Positions 1 to 7,221 of a stretch of DNA of 41,365 nucleotides are shown here, in pieces. The DNA lies in NCBI GenBank assembly GCA_019429405.1, contig JAHYIZ010000026.1:1-41365 (forward strand), read 5' to 3'. The position numbers and the translations under genes were made by a program. The notes under the pieces are model-generated. The model saw nothing but the letters and a program-made list of their open reading frames with translations, was not told the origin of the DNA and did no database searches. This stretch comes from Paracoccaceae bacterium. Its GTDB lineage: Bacteria > Pseudomonadota > Alphaproteobacteria > Rhodobacterales > Rhodobacteraceae. Numbering within the stretch: position 1 is the stretch's first letter; each line of letters begins with the position of its first letter.

Positions 1-105
1 GCCCGCCGCGACACATCCAAGGGCTCGCTCTCGATCAAACTGAAGCGCGCCGGGTGGAGCGATGCGTTTCTTCTCAGCCTTCTCAAGAGCTTATCAAACG
101 TCTAA
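1..105 (+). CDS. C-terminal tail of an unidentified protein, cut by the window edge
   Basis: Frame 1 is open from the first base to a TAA at 103-105 and gives 34 residues. The piece contains a short beta-like stretch (SLSIKLK) followed by an amphipathic, Leu-rich end (FLLSLLKSL). It resembles the end of a real globular protein more than a random frame. I do not recognise the family; the tails of ParB/RepB plasmid-partition proteins have a loosely similar look, but that is only an impression. Its stop lies inside the last codons of the truncated helicase on the other strand, so the two cannot both be intact ancestral genes in this arrangement. Only the C-terminus is visible. Confidence 0.3.
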   Translation, partial: ARRDTSKGSLSIKLKRAGWSDAFLLSLLKSLSNV

Positions 106-910
106 GCCAAACGCGATTGCCCTGCCCGGTAAGATGCGTGACCATGGCGCGGGTGGAACAGAACACCAGCGCCGTGCGCGCCTCGTAATAGCGCAACACG
201 TTGACAATCGCGTTTTCCCGGTCGGACTGATCGACCAGAAGCGCGCGGTATTCGATGTCGTGGTGTTGCTCGCGCTCGGCCAAGGTCGAAACCCGCCGCG
301 CGTCGCGTTGAAAGCTCTTGGCCAGTGCCGCAATTTCCCGCGAAACGGTAGCCGAGAACATCAAGGTGCGCCGCTCGATGGGCGCCGCCTTCAGGATGAA
401 CTCCAGATCCTCGCGAAAGCCGAGGTCAAGCATTTCGTCGGCCTCGTCAAGCACCGCCACGGCCAGCGCCGACAGATCGAGCGCGCCGCGCCGCATGTGG
501 TCGCAGATGCGCCCCGGCGTGCCCACCACGATATGTGCGCCACGTTCGAGCGCGCGGCGTTCGGCGCGCGCATCCATGCCGCCCACGCAGGCGGCAATCA
601 TCGCGCCCGCCGGGGCATAAAGCCAGTCCAGCTCACGCTTCACCTGCATCGCCAACTCGCGCGTGGGGGCAATGATCAACGCGCGCGGAATATCCGCAGG
701 TCCCATTCGCGCCGCGTCGCCCAATAGCTGTGCCGCAATCGTCAACCCGAACGCCACGGTCTTGCCCGACCCGGTTTGCGCCGAAACCAGAAGATCGGCC
801 GTCGCCGCTGCGGGTTCCAGCACCGCCAGTTGCACCGGCGTCAACTCGGAATAGCCCTTGGCCGCAAGGCTTTGCGCCAAAGCTGCGTGCACGCCGTCGA
901 ACTGGGTCAT
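83..910 (-). pseudogene. DEAD-box ATP-dependent RNA helicase, truncated in the second RecA domain
   Basis: The N-terminal 260 or so residues are a normal DEAD-box helicase: Q motif (GYSELTPVQ), Walker A AQTGSGKT, motif Ia APTRELA, motif II DEAD, motif III SAT, and the start of domain 2 with ALVFCSTRAM. Domain 2 then stops. After THLTG the frame reads about a dozen unrelated residues and ends at a TGA. The remaining helicase motifs (roughly 150 or more residues in family members, including the ARGID and HRxGRxGR motifs) are absent. DNA to the left belongs to another open frame on the opposite strand, so this looks like a breakpoint (insertion, deletion or rearrangement) near 105-130 rather than a point frameshift. 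A protein of 275 aa could still be made but should lack helicase activity. The ATG at 910 fits the family N-terminus. Confidence 0.85.
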
Positions 911-1036
911 CTGGATACTTTCGGATTGGGCGCAATTGGCGCGAAGCGCGCCCCTTAGCGGTTAACATGGCCGCTGTATAGCCTGATTGCGCGCCAAAGC
1001 CAAACCGGGCAGCGCGGGTAAAACTGACCGTGCCGC

Positions 1037-1912
1037 CTAAACCCACTTCGCCAGCGGCGGCAGGCTCATCAGAACCGCGTTCGCGTCATGCCCGGATTCC
1101 AGCCCGAATTTGGTGCCCCGGTCATAGACGAGGTTGTATTCGGCATAAAGCCCGCGGTGGATCAGTTGCGTATCCTTTTCAGCCTCGCCCCAGCGCATGT
1201 CGCGCCGCCGCGCCACCAGCGGCAGGTAGGCGGGCAGAAACGCCGCACCCACCGAACGGGTAAATGCAAAATCGGCGGCCCAATCTCCGGTGGCGAGATC
1301 ATCAAAGAAAATCCCGCCCACGCCGCGCGCGCGGCCCCGGTGCGGCACAAAGAAATACTCGTCGGCCCAAGCTTTGAATCGCGGGTAATAGTCGGGCGCA
1401 TGGGCTTCGCAGGCGGCGCGCAACTGGTCGTGAAAATGGCCCGTGTCCTCAGGGTATTCGATGCAGGGGTTAAGGTCGGCGCCACCGCCAAACCAAGTCG
1501 CGCCGGGGGTCCAGAACATCCGGGTGTTCATGTGCACGGCGGGCACATGCGGGTTTTGCATGTGCGCGACAAGGCTTATCCCCGAGGCCCAGAAACGCGG
1601 GTCTTCAGCCATCCCCGGCACGCCGCGCGCCGCCATTGCCGTTTGCGCGCGCGCCCCAAGCCTGCCCCAGACAGTCGAGATATTCACCCCCACCTTTTCA
1701 AACACCCGCCCGCCGCGCATCACGCTCATCAGCCCGCCGCCCGCTTCGCCACCATCGGGCGCAGATCGGTGTGTCCGTGTCACTTCAAAGCGCCCCGGCG
1801 CTGCCCCGTCAGCTTCGGCCTCTACAGCCTCGAACGCCGCCACAATCCTGTCGCGCAATTCGCCGAACCACGCCGCCGCAGCAGCCTTTTCGCTTTCAAA
1901 CTCGCCCGCCAT
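1037..1912 (-). CDS. hemF: Oxygen-dependent coproporphyrinogen III oxidase
   Basis: HemF converts coproporphyrinogen III to protoporphyrinogen IX with O2, as a soluble dimer in the haem/chlorophyll pathway. The 291-residue product matches the family along its length: the GGGLMSVMRGGRVFEKVGVN block, the His-rich HMQNPHVPAVHMNTR segment, the WFGGGADLNPCI stretch, and the C-terminal GLYAEYNLVYDRGTKFGLE region. The ATG at 1912 is preceded at short spacing by GAGGGG. It is transcribed divergently from the lipoprotein gene. The window also holds hemN, the oxygen-independent counterpart, so the organism can make haem with or without oxygen. No FNR-type site is seen upstream of hemF. Confidence 0.95.
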   Translation of the reverse strand: MAGEFESEKAAAAAWFGELRDRIVAAFEAVEAEADGAAPGRFEVTRTHRSAPDGGEAGGGLMSVMRGGRVFEKVGVNISTVWGRLGARAQTAMAARGVPGMAEDPRFWASGISLVAHMQNPHVPAVHMNTRMFWTPGATWFGGGADLNPCIEYPEDTGHFHDQLRAACEAHAPDYYPRFKAWADEYFFVPHRGRARGVGGIFFDDLATGDWAADFAFTRSVGAAFLPAYLPLVARRRDMRWGEAEKDTQLIHRGLYAEYNLVYDRGTKFGLESGHDANAVLMSLPPLAKWV

Positions 1913-2022
1913 GTGCCCCTCGTCGATCTCCCGAGCCGCTTACTAGCAAAACCCGCGCCTGTCGGGAATTGCCAAACGCCGCGTCTGGCGCAATGCTGTG
2001 CCAGAACCGATCGGAGATTGCC

Positions 2023-2439
2023 ATGCGCCGCGCCATCCGCCTGCTGCCTTTTGCACTGGTCTTGACCCTTCTCGCCTGCGGCACGCCGCAAGAGCGTTGC
2101 ATCTGGCGCGCGACGCAAGAACTTGAATCGGTCGAGAAACTGCTGGCAGACGTTGAGGGCAATCTTGCCCGCGGCTACGCGTGGGAGGAATATCAGCAGA
2201 CCAACATGCAATGGGTGCGCTGCACCAAGCCGGCACCGCCCGCGCCCCCCGGCGCGCCGCCGCAGCCGCCGCAGCAAAGCCTGTGTTTCGAGCCGGTCAC
2301 GGTCACTCTGCAACGCCGCGTGCCGATTGATCCGGCGGCCGAAACACGCAAGCGCGATGGTCTTGCCGCCAAGCGCGCCGAACTTCAGCGCATCGCGAAT
2401 GCCGAAATCGCGCAATGCCGCGCGCTTTACCCGCAGTAG
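2023..2439 (+). CDS. Small lipoprotein of unknown function
   Basis: This is a 138-residue product. It starts with Arg-rich n-region, a hydrophobic core and the lipobox LLAC at residues 17-20, so it should be lipidated at Cys20 and anchored in a membrane from the periplasmic side. The mature part has a predicted helical segment (ATQELESVEKLLADVEG), a Pro-rich loop around residues 70-85, and several cysteines. The ATG at 2023 has GGAG seven bases upstream and is chosen over longer upstream frames because it begins exactly at the signal peptide. The gene is convergent with the SDR gene, with only three bases between their stops. I do not recognise a family. Confidence 0.75.
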   Translation: MRRAIRLLPFALVLTLLACGTPQERCIWRATQELESVEKLLADVEGNLARGYAWEEYQQTNMQWVRCTKPAPPAPPGAPPQPPQQSLCFEPVTVTLQRRVPIDPAAETRKRDGLAAKRAELQRIANAEIAQCRALYPQ

Positions 2440-2442
2440 CGC

Positions 2443-3246
2443 TCAGAACGCGGGCACCGAAATCGCATCGCCAAGCGCGCGCCCGCCATCGACGGTCAGC
2501 ACCTGCCCGGTAATAAACCCCGCGCCATCCGATGCGAGAAACTGCACCGCTTCGGCCAACTCACCCGCCCCGGCAATCCGCCGCATCGGGGTGCCTTGGG
2601 TAATCTCTTCGCGCCAGCCGCCGTGCTCCTTCAGCGCGCCCTGCAGGCTGGAACTCATCACAGAGCCGAAGGCAACGCAATTCACCCGGATGCCGCGCGG
2701 CGCAAGCGCCATCGCCAGCGACCGGGTCGCCTGTTCGACCGCCGCACAGGAGATCGAGTAGGCCAACAATTCGGGCTGCGCGCGTCGCGCCGCAATGGTT
2801 GATATGTTGATGATGCTTCCCGCCGGGCCACCCTGCCCGCTATCTTTTTCGGCCTGGGCAAGCATCCGCTTGGCGGTCATCTGGCTTAGGCGCAGCCCTG
2901 ACATCAGGTTTTGCTGCAACATTGAAAGCAGCAGCGCCTCATCCGCGCAAAGCGGGTCGCCCGGCACAATCACCCGCGCCGCGTTGACCAGAATATCGAC
3001 CCGGTCAAACGCATCGAGCGTAGCCGAAAGCAGATTGGCGAGTGTCAGCTTCTGGCAAAGGTCGCCCGCGAAATAGCGCGCGGGGCCGTCGTTGCCATCG
3101 CCCACCTCGATCTCCAGACGCGCCTCGTCGATATCAGCGAACATCACATTGGCGCCGTTTTCAACAAAGTGCCGCGCAATCGCAAGGCCGATGCCATTGG
3201 CCGCGCCGGTGACAATGGCAGTCTTGCCGGAAATGGAAATCGACAT
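2443..3246 (-). CDS. SDR-family (Rossmann) protein with the catalytic Lys replaced by Cys
   Basis: This is a 267-residue classical short-chain dehydrogenase/reductase fold. It has the dinucleotide-binding TGAANGIG (residues 13-20), the D39 expected to set cofactor preference (FADID), the NAA variant of the NNAG motif at 88-90, a Ser at 149 (NIST), and the C-terminal GQVLTVDGG strand. The active-site YxxxK, however, reads Y163-S-I-S-C167, so the lysine that lowers the Tyr pKa is missing. It may be a non-catalytic cofactor-binding protein or may use altered chemistry. From memory, related Rhodobacteraceae proteins show the same AYS-x-x-C pattern, but this was not checked. The gene stands alone and its substrate is unknown. 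Confidence 0.85.
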   Translation of the reverse strand: MSISISGKTAIVTGAANGIGLAIARHFVENGANVMFADIDEARLEIEVGDGNDGPARYFAGDLCQKLTLANLLSATLDAFDRVDILVNAARVIVPGDPLCADEALLLSMLQQNLMSGLRLSQMTAKRMLAQAEKDSGQGGPAGSIINISTIAARRAQPELLAYSISCAAVEQATRSLAMALAPRGIRVNCVAFGSVMSSSLQGALKEHGGWREEITQGTPMRRIAGAGELAEAVQFLASDGAGFITGQVLTVDGGRALGDAISVPAF

Positions 3247-3287
3247 GGGGCCCCGCGGATTGATTCTCGCGGCGACGTTACCCGATC

Positions 3288-4316
3288 TCAGCGCCCGGCG
3301 CGAGACTGTGGGGTGAGCCGCGGCTTGCCCGCCGCCATCGGCCGTGCCGCCCGGATCAACCGATAGCCGGGGTCGTCGCCCAGCTCGTCAACGTCGCGAA
3401 ACAGCGTCTTGAGGTGTGCGACATAGGGCAGGTGGCGGTTGGCCACCATGTAGAGCGTGCCAGAAAGCGACAGCATCGCCTGCGCCGCCGCGATAAATGC
3501 AACGCCAAGTGCCGGGTCAGCGCTGCGGGCGGTGTGAAAGGGGGGGTTCATCACCACCGCACCAAACCGCACATCCGGGCGATAGCTGCGTGCATCCACC
3601 CAGTGAAATCGCGCGCGCGGGTCGGTTATGTTTTCGCGCGCGCAGGCCAGTGCCGCGTGTTCGGCCTCAATCAGATGGCATTCCTCGACCCCCTCGCGCG
3701 CCAAAATCTGCGCCGCAAGCCAGCCCCAGCCCGCGCCAAGGTCGGCCACGCGTGCAGGCAGCCGCGCGGGCAAGGCGGCGCCCAGCAAGACCGAGCCGCG
3801 ATCCACCGCCTCGGCCGAAAAGACGCCGGGCACCGTCGAAAAACCGGGGGCCGGGGTAAAACGCCGACCGCGCCAGTCTGCCAAAGCATCCGGGCCGGGC
3901 GCGGAAAATCGAAAGATCTTGCCGTGTGCCTTTGAAATTGGCTCGTCCACCGGCAGCCTTGCGCGCAGCGACTTCAAGATGCCGTCGATGCCATCGGTCT
4001 TGGCGCCATCCACCCAGATCGGCCCACCGGGGGCCACCCGCGCCGCCGCCTCGGCCAAGAGCGCCTCGGCCTCGGCGCGCGCGCGCGGCACGAACACGAA
4101 TGCGGCGGCATAGGTGCCTTCGGGCCCGGGCGAAACCGCATAGCCCTGCGCCGCAAGCGCCTCGAAATCGGGGCGGAACCCCTGCACCAGATGCAGCCGC
4201 GCGCGCGGCAAGGCGCCCAGATCATGCTCGGCGCGCGGCCGCAACAGCAAGATCCGCCCTGCAGGCGGCAACGCACCGGGCGCCGCGAGCGCCAGCGAAA
4301 TGCGCGGATCGGCCAT
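3288..4316 (-). CDS. rsmC: RsmC-like class I SAM-dependent rRNA methyltransferase
   Basis: RsmC methylates the N2 of a guanine in 16S rRNA helix 34 (m2G1207 in E. coli). The 342-aa product has the two-domain layout of the family: an N-terminal degenerate methyltransferase-like half and a C-terminal catalytic half. The catalytic half has SAM motif I (VADLGAGWGWLA), an acidic motif II (LIEAE) and motif IV NPPFH, typical of exocyclic-amine methyltransferases. The ATG at 4316 has AAGGAA nine bases upstream. clpS ends six bases before it, so the two are probably co-transcribed. Exact target base is inferred from the family only; RlmG is the main alternative. Confidence 0.8.
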   Translation of the reverse strand: MADPRISLALAAPGALPPAGRILLLRPRAEHDLGALPRARLHLVQGFRPDFEALAAQGYAVSPGPEGTYAAAFVFVPRARAEAEALLAEAAARVAPGGPIWVDGAKTDGIDGILKSLRARLPVDEPISKAHGKIFRFSAPGPDALADWRGRRFTPAPGFSTVPGVFSAEAVDRGSVLLGAALPARLPARVADLGAGWGWLAAQILAREGVEECHLIEAEHAALACARENITDPRARFHWVDARSYRPDVRFGAVVMNPPFHTARSADPALGVAFIAAAQAMLSLSGTLYMVANRHLPYVAHLKTLFRDVDELGDDPGYRLIRAARPMAAGKPRLTPQSRAGR

Positions 4317-4322
4317 GCCCGG

Positions 4323-4664
4323 CTATTCCTTTTCCATTGTGCACTGCAGCGGGTGCTGGTGGCGGCGCGCAAAATCCATCACCTGCGCCACCTTGGTTTC
4401 AGCAATCTCGAAGCTGAAGACACCGACCACCGCCAGCCCCTTCTTGTGCACCGTCAGCATTATCTCGAACGCCTGCGCATGGCTGAGGCCAAAGAACCGC
4501 TCCAGAATGTGCACGACAAACTCCATCGGCGTGTAGTCGTCGTTCAGCAACATCACCTTGTAAAGCGGCGGGCGCGCGGTCTTGGTGCGCGTCTGGGTTG
4601 CAACCCCGGTGCGGGTGTCGGGGTCGTCCTCGCGGTCGGCCATGGTGTCGGGGCGTCGGGTCAC
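4323..4664 (-). CDS. clpS: ATP-dependent Clp protease adaptor ClpS
   Basis: ClpS binds the N-domain of ClpA and delivers N-degron substrates. The 113-residue product has an unstructured N-terminus and the core [17 protein letters not shown], where the NDD loop and the Met of TPMEF line the N-end-rule pocket. The helix [11 protein letters not shown] and the ETKVAQV helix follow. The start is a GTG at 4664 with AAGGAA six bases upstream; the in-frame ATG at 4643 has no ribosome binding site. It is the first gene of a probable clpS-rsmC operon. Confidence 0.95.
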   Translation of the reverse strand: MTRRPDTMADREDDPDTRTGVATQTRTKTARPPLYKVMLLNDDYTPMEFVVHILERFFGLSHAQAFEIMLTVHKKGLAVVGVFSFEIAETKVAQVMDFARRHQHPLQCTMEKE

Positions 4665-5036
4665 GCGCGTTCCTTGCGGGATTCGAGGTCTTGCGGCAAA
4701 GGCAATATAGGCACATTGGCGGCGCTGAAAAGCCCTGCCATTGCCCTGCGTGCGCCAAGGCCGCCCACGGGGCGGCCAACGGGGCGCATTGGTGCCATGT
4801 CTCCGTCATCGGTTTTGGCGCTGCCGACGCGGTTTTTGCTGCCCCGGATAACAGGAACATCTGGTAGCTGATCGCGCGCGTGCACCTATCACTAGATACA
4901 TCGATGATGCACCCTGACCACACCATGAAAGCCGTTGAATTATGTGTGTTTTCAGGCGCGCCCCGGCGTGCTAGCGTGGCGGCGAGCATATAAGCCCCGA
5001 TCTGAAAAGGGGCATGAGGCAGTAGAGGGCAGACCG
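4665..5036. other. Intergenic region between divergent clpS and the carboxypeptidase gene
   Basis: These 372 bases carry no convincing gene: short open frames on either strand lack a ribosome binding site and any recognisable motif. It must hold the promoters of both neighbours. A weak sigma70-like match for the carboxypeptidase is TTTTCA at 4949-4954 and TAGCGT at 4972-4977, 17 bases apart, with an upstream TG. No terminator, repeat or regulator site was recognised. Confidence 0.5.
4949..4977 (+). promoter_or_regulatory. Candidate sigma70-type promoter of the carboxypeptidase gene
   Basis: TTTTCA and TAGCGT are separated by 17 bases, with TG just before the -10. A start near 4984 would leave a leader of about 50 bases before the TTG start codon. 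The match to consensus is modest. Confidence 0.3.
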
Positions 5037-7049
5037 TTGACCAAGCTTATGCGCTGGGTCCGTTTCGGGCTATTGGCACTGGTTATGGCACTTTTGCCGG
5101 CATTTGCGTCGGCGGCGCCCTACGCGGCGTTGGTGATGGATGCGCGCACCGGCGAGGTGCTGCATTCTACCAATGCCGACACCCGCCTGCACCCCGCGTC
5201 GCTCACCAAGATGATGACGCTCTACGTCGCATTTGAGGCGATCGAGCACGGCGAGATCAGCCTTGATACCCTGGTCACCGTTTCGGCGCGCGCAGCAAAA
5301 GAACAACCCTCGCGGCTTGGCCTGCGTGCCGGGCAAAAAATCGCGCTTCGCTACCTTATCCGCGCCGCCGCGATCAAATCGGCCAATGACGCCGCCACCG
5401 CCATCGCAGAGGCAATCGAAGGGTCTGTTCCCGCTTTTGGCGCGCGCATGACACGCACCGCCAAGGCCCTTGGCATGAAGAATTCGACGTTCAAGAATGC
5501 CAATGGCCTGACCGAAAGCGGCCACCTTTCGACCGCCCGCGATATGACCGTTCTGGGGCGGCACCTGTTTTACGACTACCCGGAGTATTACAACCTGTTT
5601 TCGCGCCGCTCCGCCGATGCTGGGCTGGCCTCTGTCAACAACACCAACACCCGCTTTCTTGACAGCTACAAAGGCGCTGACGGGATCAAGACCGGGTTTA
5701 CCAACGCCGCCGGGTTCAACCTGACCGCCTCAGCCGAACGTGGCAGTGAGCGCATCATCGCAACGGTGTTTGGCGGCACCTCGACGCCGCAGCGCAACGC
5801 CAAGATGGTCGAACTGCTGGACCTGGGCTTCGCCAAGGCGCCCACGCGGGTGCGCGAACAGCGCCCTGCCAAGCCGGCGTACAGCGCGCCGCAGCGACCG
5901 GCAGCCGTTGCGCAAGGCAGCACGGGTGCCAAGACAATCCGCGTTTCGGGCGCCGTGCAAACCAGCCCGCGCCCGCTGCCGCGCCAAAGCGCCAGCACAA
6001 ACGACAGCGCGCCGCTTGCCGTTGCCGAAGCGATTGCCCCCGGCCCTGCATTTGTTGCTTCCGAACCCGCACAACCTGAGACACTCGGGCTTGCCGCAGC
6101 CCCGCTTCCGGTGCCGCGCCCCGAGGCGCTCAACGCCGAACCCGCCGCCGAGTCCGCCGCCAGTGCCGCCGCCCCCACCGGCCCGGCATTTGCGCAATCC
6201 GAGGCGCCGCAGCCCGAGACCCTGCAACTGATCGCCGCCCCGCCGTTTTCCGAGAGCCCACCTGTCGCGACCGCAGCGCTCATCGCGTCCGACGACGGCG
6301 AAGTCGCGGACCTGGCAGCGCAACTGGCCACGCTCGCGATAGAGCCTGCGCCTGAACCCGCTGCCAGTCTTGCCACGGTCGAGATCGTCGCCGCGACGCC
6401 CGACCCCGCGGCCGCGATTTCCGAATTTGCCATGGCCAGTTCACCCCGCCCATTGCCGGCGCCACGCCGCACCGCGCCTTTGGCGACCAGCTCTGACGGT
6501 GCTTTGACCGCCTCCGATACCCCGGTCGCAGCGGCGGCCTCGGCGCCCGCAGTGGCGCTTGAAACCGCCCCGGCCGTGGCCAGCGCGCGCCCCGAACCTG
6601 CGCCCACCTTGCCCGCATTCACCACAACCGAAGCCCCGCAGCCCGAAACGCTGCAACTGGCCGCAATGCCCGCAACGGCACCTGACGCTGCACCGACCGC
6701 GCCGTTTGCGCATCCGGCACCCCGCCCTGAAGGCTTGATCCTGACCTCGCTCACGCCCCCGGCCCCCGCGCCGCAAGCGATGCCTGAGGTGATCACGCGG
6801 CTTTCCACCTCTGGCGGGCAGCAGTGGGGTGTTTCGCTTGGCAAGTTCTCGACCAGCTATCAGGCCGAGCGGGTGCTGTTGCAGACTGCGCTTATGGAGG
6901 CCGAAACCCTTGGCGAAGCGCTGCGTAAGGTCGCCAATCGCAAGGGCGGGTTTGACGCCACATTCGTGGGCATGCCGCAACAACTCGCCGAAATGGCCTG
7001 CCGTCGGCTTGCGGCACGTCAGCTTGATTGCGCGGTGATCGGCCCCTGA
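5037..7049 (+). CDS. D-alanyl-D-alanine carboxypeptidase with C-terminal SPOR domain
   Basis: This is a periplasmic penicillin-binding protein that trims the terminal D-Ala of peptidoglycan pentapeptides. The 670-residue product has a signal peptide ending FASA near residue 26. The peptidase S11 motifs are S55-L-T-K58 (nucleophile box), S115-A-N117 and K218-T-G220. After about residue 270 comes a 310-residue Pro/Ala-rich, probably disordered linker with repeated QPETL motifs, then a SPOR-like domain (about 590-670) expected to bind glycan strands denuded of stem peptides at septa. The start is taken as TTG at 5037, which has AGAGGG seven bases upstream; the ATG at 5049 is possible but is too far from it. 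The gene converges on ccoS, and the two stops share one palindrome. Confidence 0.9.
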   Translation: MTKLMRWVRFGLLALVMALLPAFASAAPYAALVMDARTGEVLHSTNADTRLHPASLTKMMTLYVAFEAIEHGEISLDTLVTVSARAAKEQPSRLGLRAGQKIALRYLIRAAAIKSANDAATAIAEAIEGSVPAFGARMTRTAKALGMKNSTFKNANGLTESGHLSTARDMTVLGRHLFYDYPEYYNLFSRRSADAGLASVNNTNTRFLDSYKGADGIKTGFTNAAGFNLTASAERGSERIIATVFGGTSTPQRNAKMVELLDLGFAKAPTRVREQRPAKPAYSAPQRPAAVAQGSTGAKTIRVSGAVQTSPRPLPRQSASTNDSAPLAVAEAIAPGPAFVASEPAQPETLGLAAAPLPVPRPEALNAEPAAESAASAAAPTGPAFAQSEAPQPETLQLIAAPPFSESPPVATAALIASDDGEVADLAAQLATLAIEPAPEPAASLATVEIVAATPDPAAAISEFAMASSPRPLPAPRRTAPLATSSDGALTASDTPVAAAASAPAVALETAPAVASARPEPAPTLPAFTTTEAPQPETLQLAAMPATAPDAAPTAPFAHPAPRPEGLILTSLTPPAPAPQAMPEVITRLSTSGGQQWGVSLGKFSTSYQAERVLLQTALMEAETLGEALRKVANRKGGFDATFVGMPQQLAEMACRRLAARQLDCAVIGP

Positions 7050-7061
7050 GCGCGCTCAGGG
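7044..7061. terminator. Perfect 18-bp palindrome shared by two convergent genes
   Basis: CCCTGAGCGCGCTCAGGG is its own reverse complement. It contains the stop codon of the carboxypeptidase (7047-7049) and, on the other strand, that of ccoS (7056-7058). It could fold as a hairpin in either transcript, but no T-run follows on either side, so a terminator role is inferred. Confidence 0.45.
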
Positions 7062-7214
7062 CTTGGGGTGATCGTCCCACTCGGGGTTCAAGATCCGCTC
7101 TGCGTCGCCCTTGGGGTCTTCATATTGCCGGTGCCGCAGGCTCCAGACAAACGCCGCAAGGCCGATACCCCCCAAGGCCAGCGATGTCGGGATCAGGTAG
7201 ACCAGAGCGTCCAT
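7056..7214 (-). CDS. ccoS: cbb3-type oxidase assembly protein CcoS
   Basis: A 52-residue membrane protein: one N-terminal transmembrane helix (LVYLIPTSLALGGIGLAAFVW) followed by a short cytoplasmic tail containing YEDPKGDAERIL, the pattern of the CcoS/FixS family. CcoS is needed to insert cofactors (haem b and CuB) into CcoN. It begins seven bases after the stop of ccoI and is the last gene of ccoGHIS. It is short enough to be missed by length-filtered gene calling. Confidence 0.93.
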   Translation of the reverse strand: MDALVYLIPTSLALGGIGLAAFVWSLRHRQYEDPKGDAERILNPEWDDHPKP

Positions 7215-7221
7215 CAGGGTC

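Noticed and set aside
938-952. GGCGCG-AAG-CGCGCC hairpin between hemF and the helicase remnant
   Set aside because: Short stem, no T-run, and GC palindromes of this size are expected by chance in this composition.
4661-4885. Possible 74-residue minus-strand gene upstream of clpS
   Set aside because: No ribosome binding site or recognisable motif, and it overlaps the clpS start.
5666-6844. 392-codon Ala/Gly/Ser-rich minus-strand frame opposite the carboxypeptidase linker
   Set aside because: It is the antisense reading of a Pro/Ala-rich linker and looks like low complexity, not a gene.
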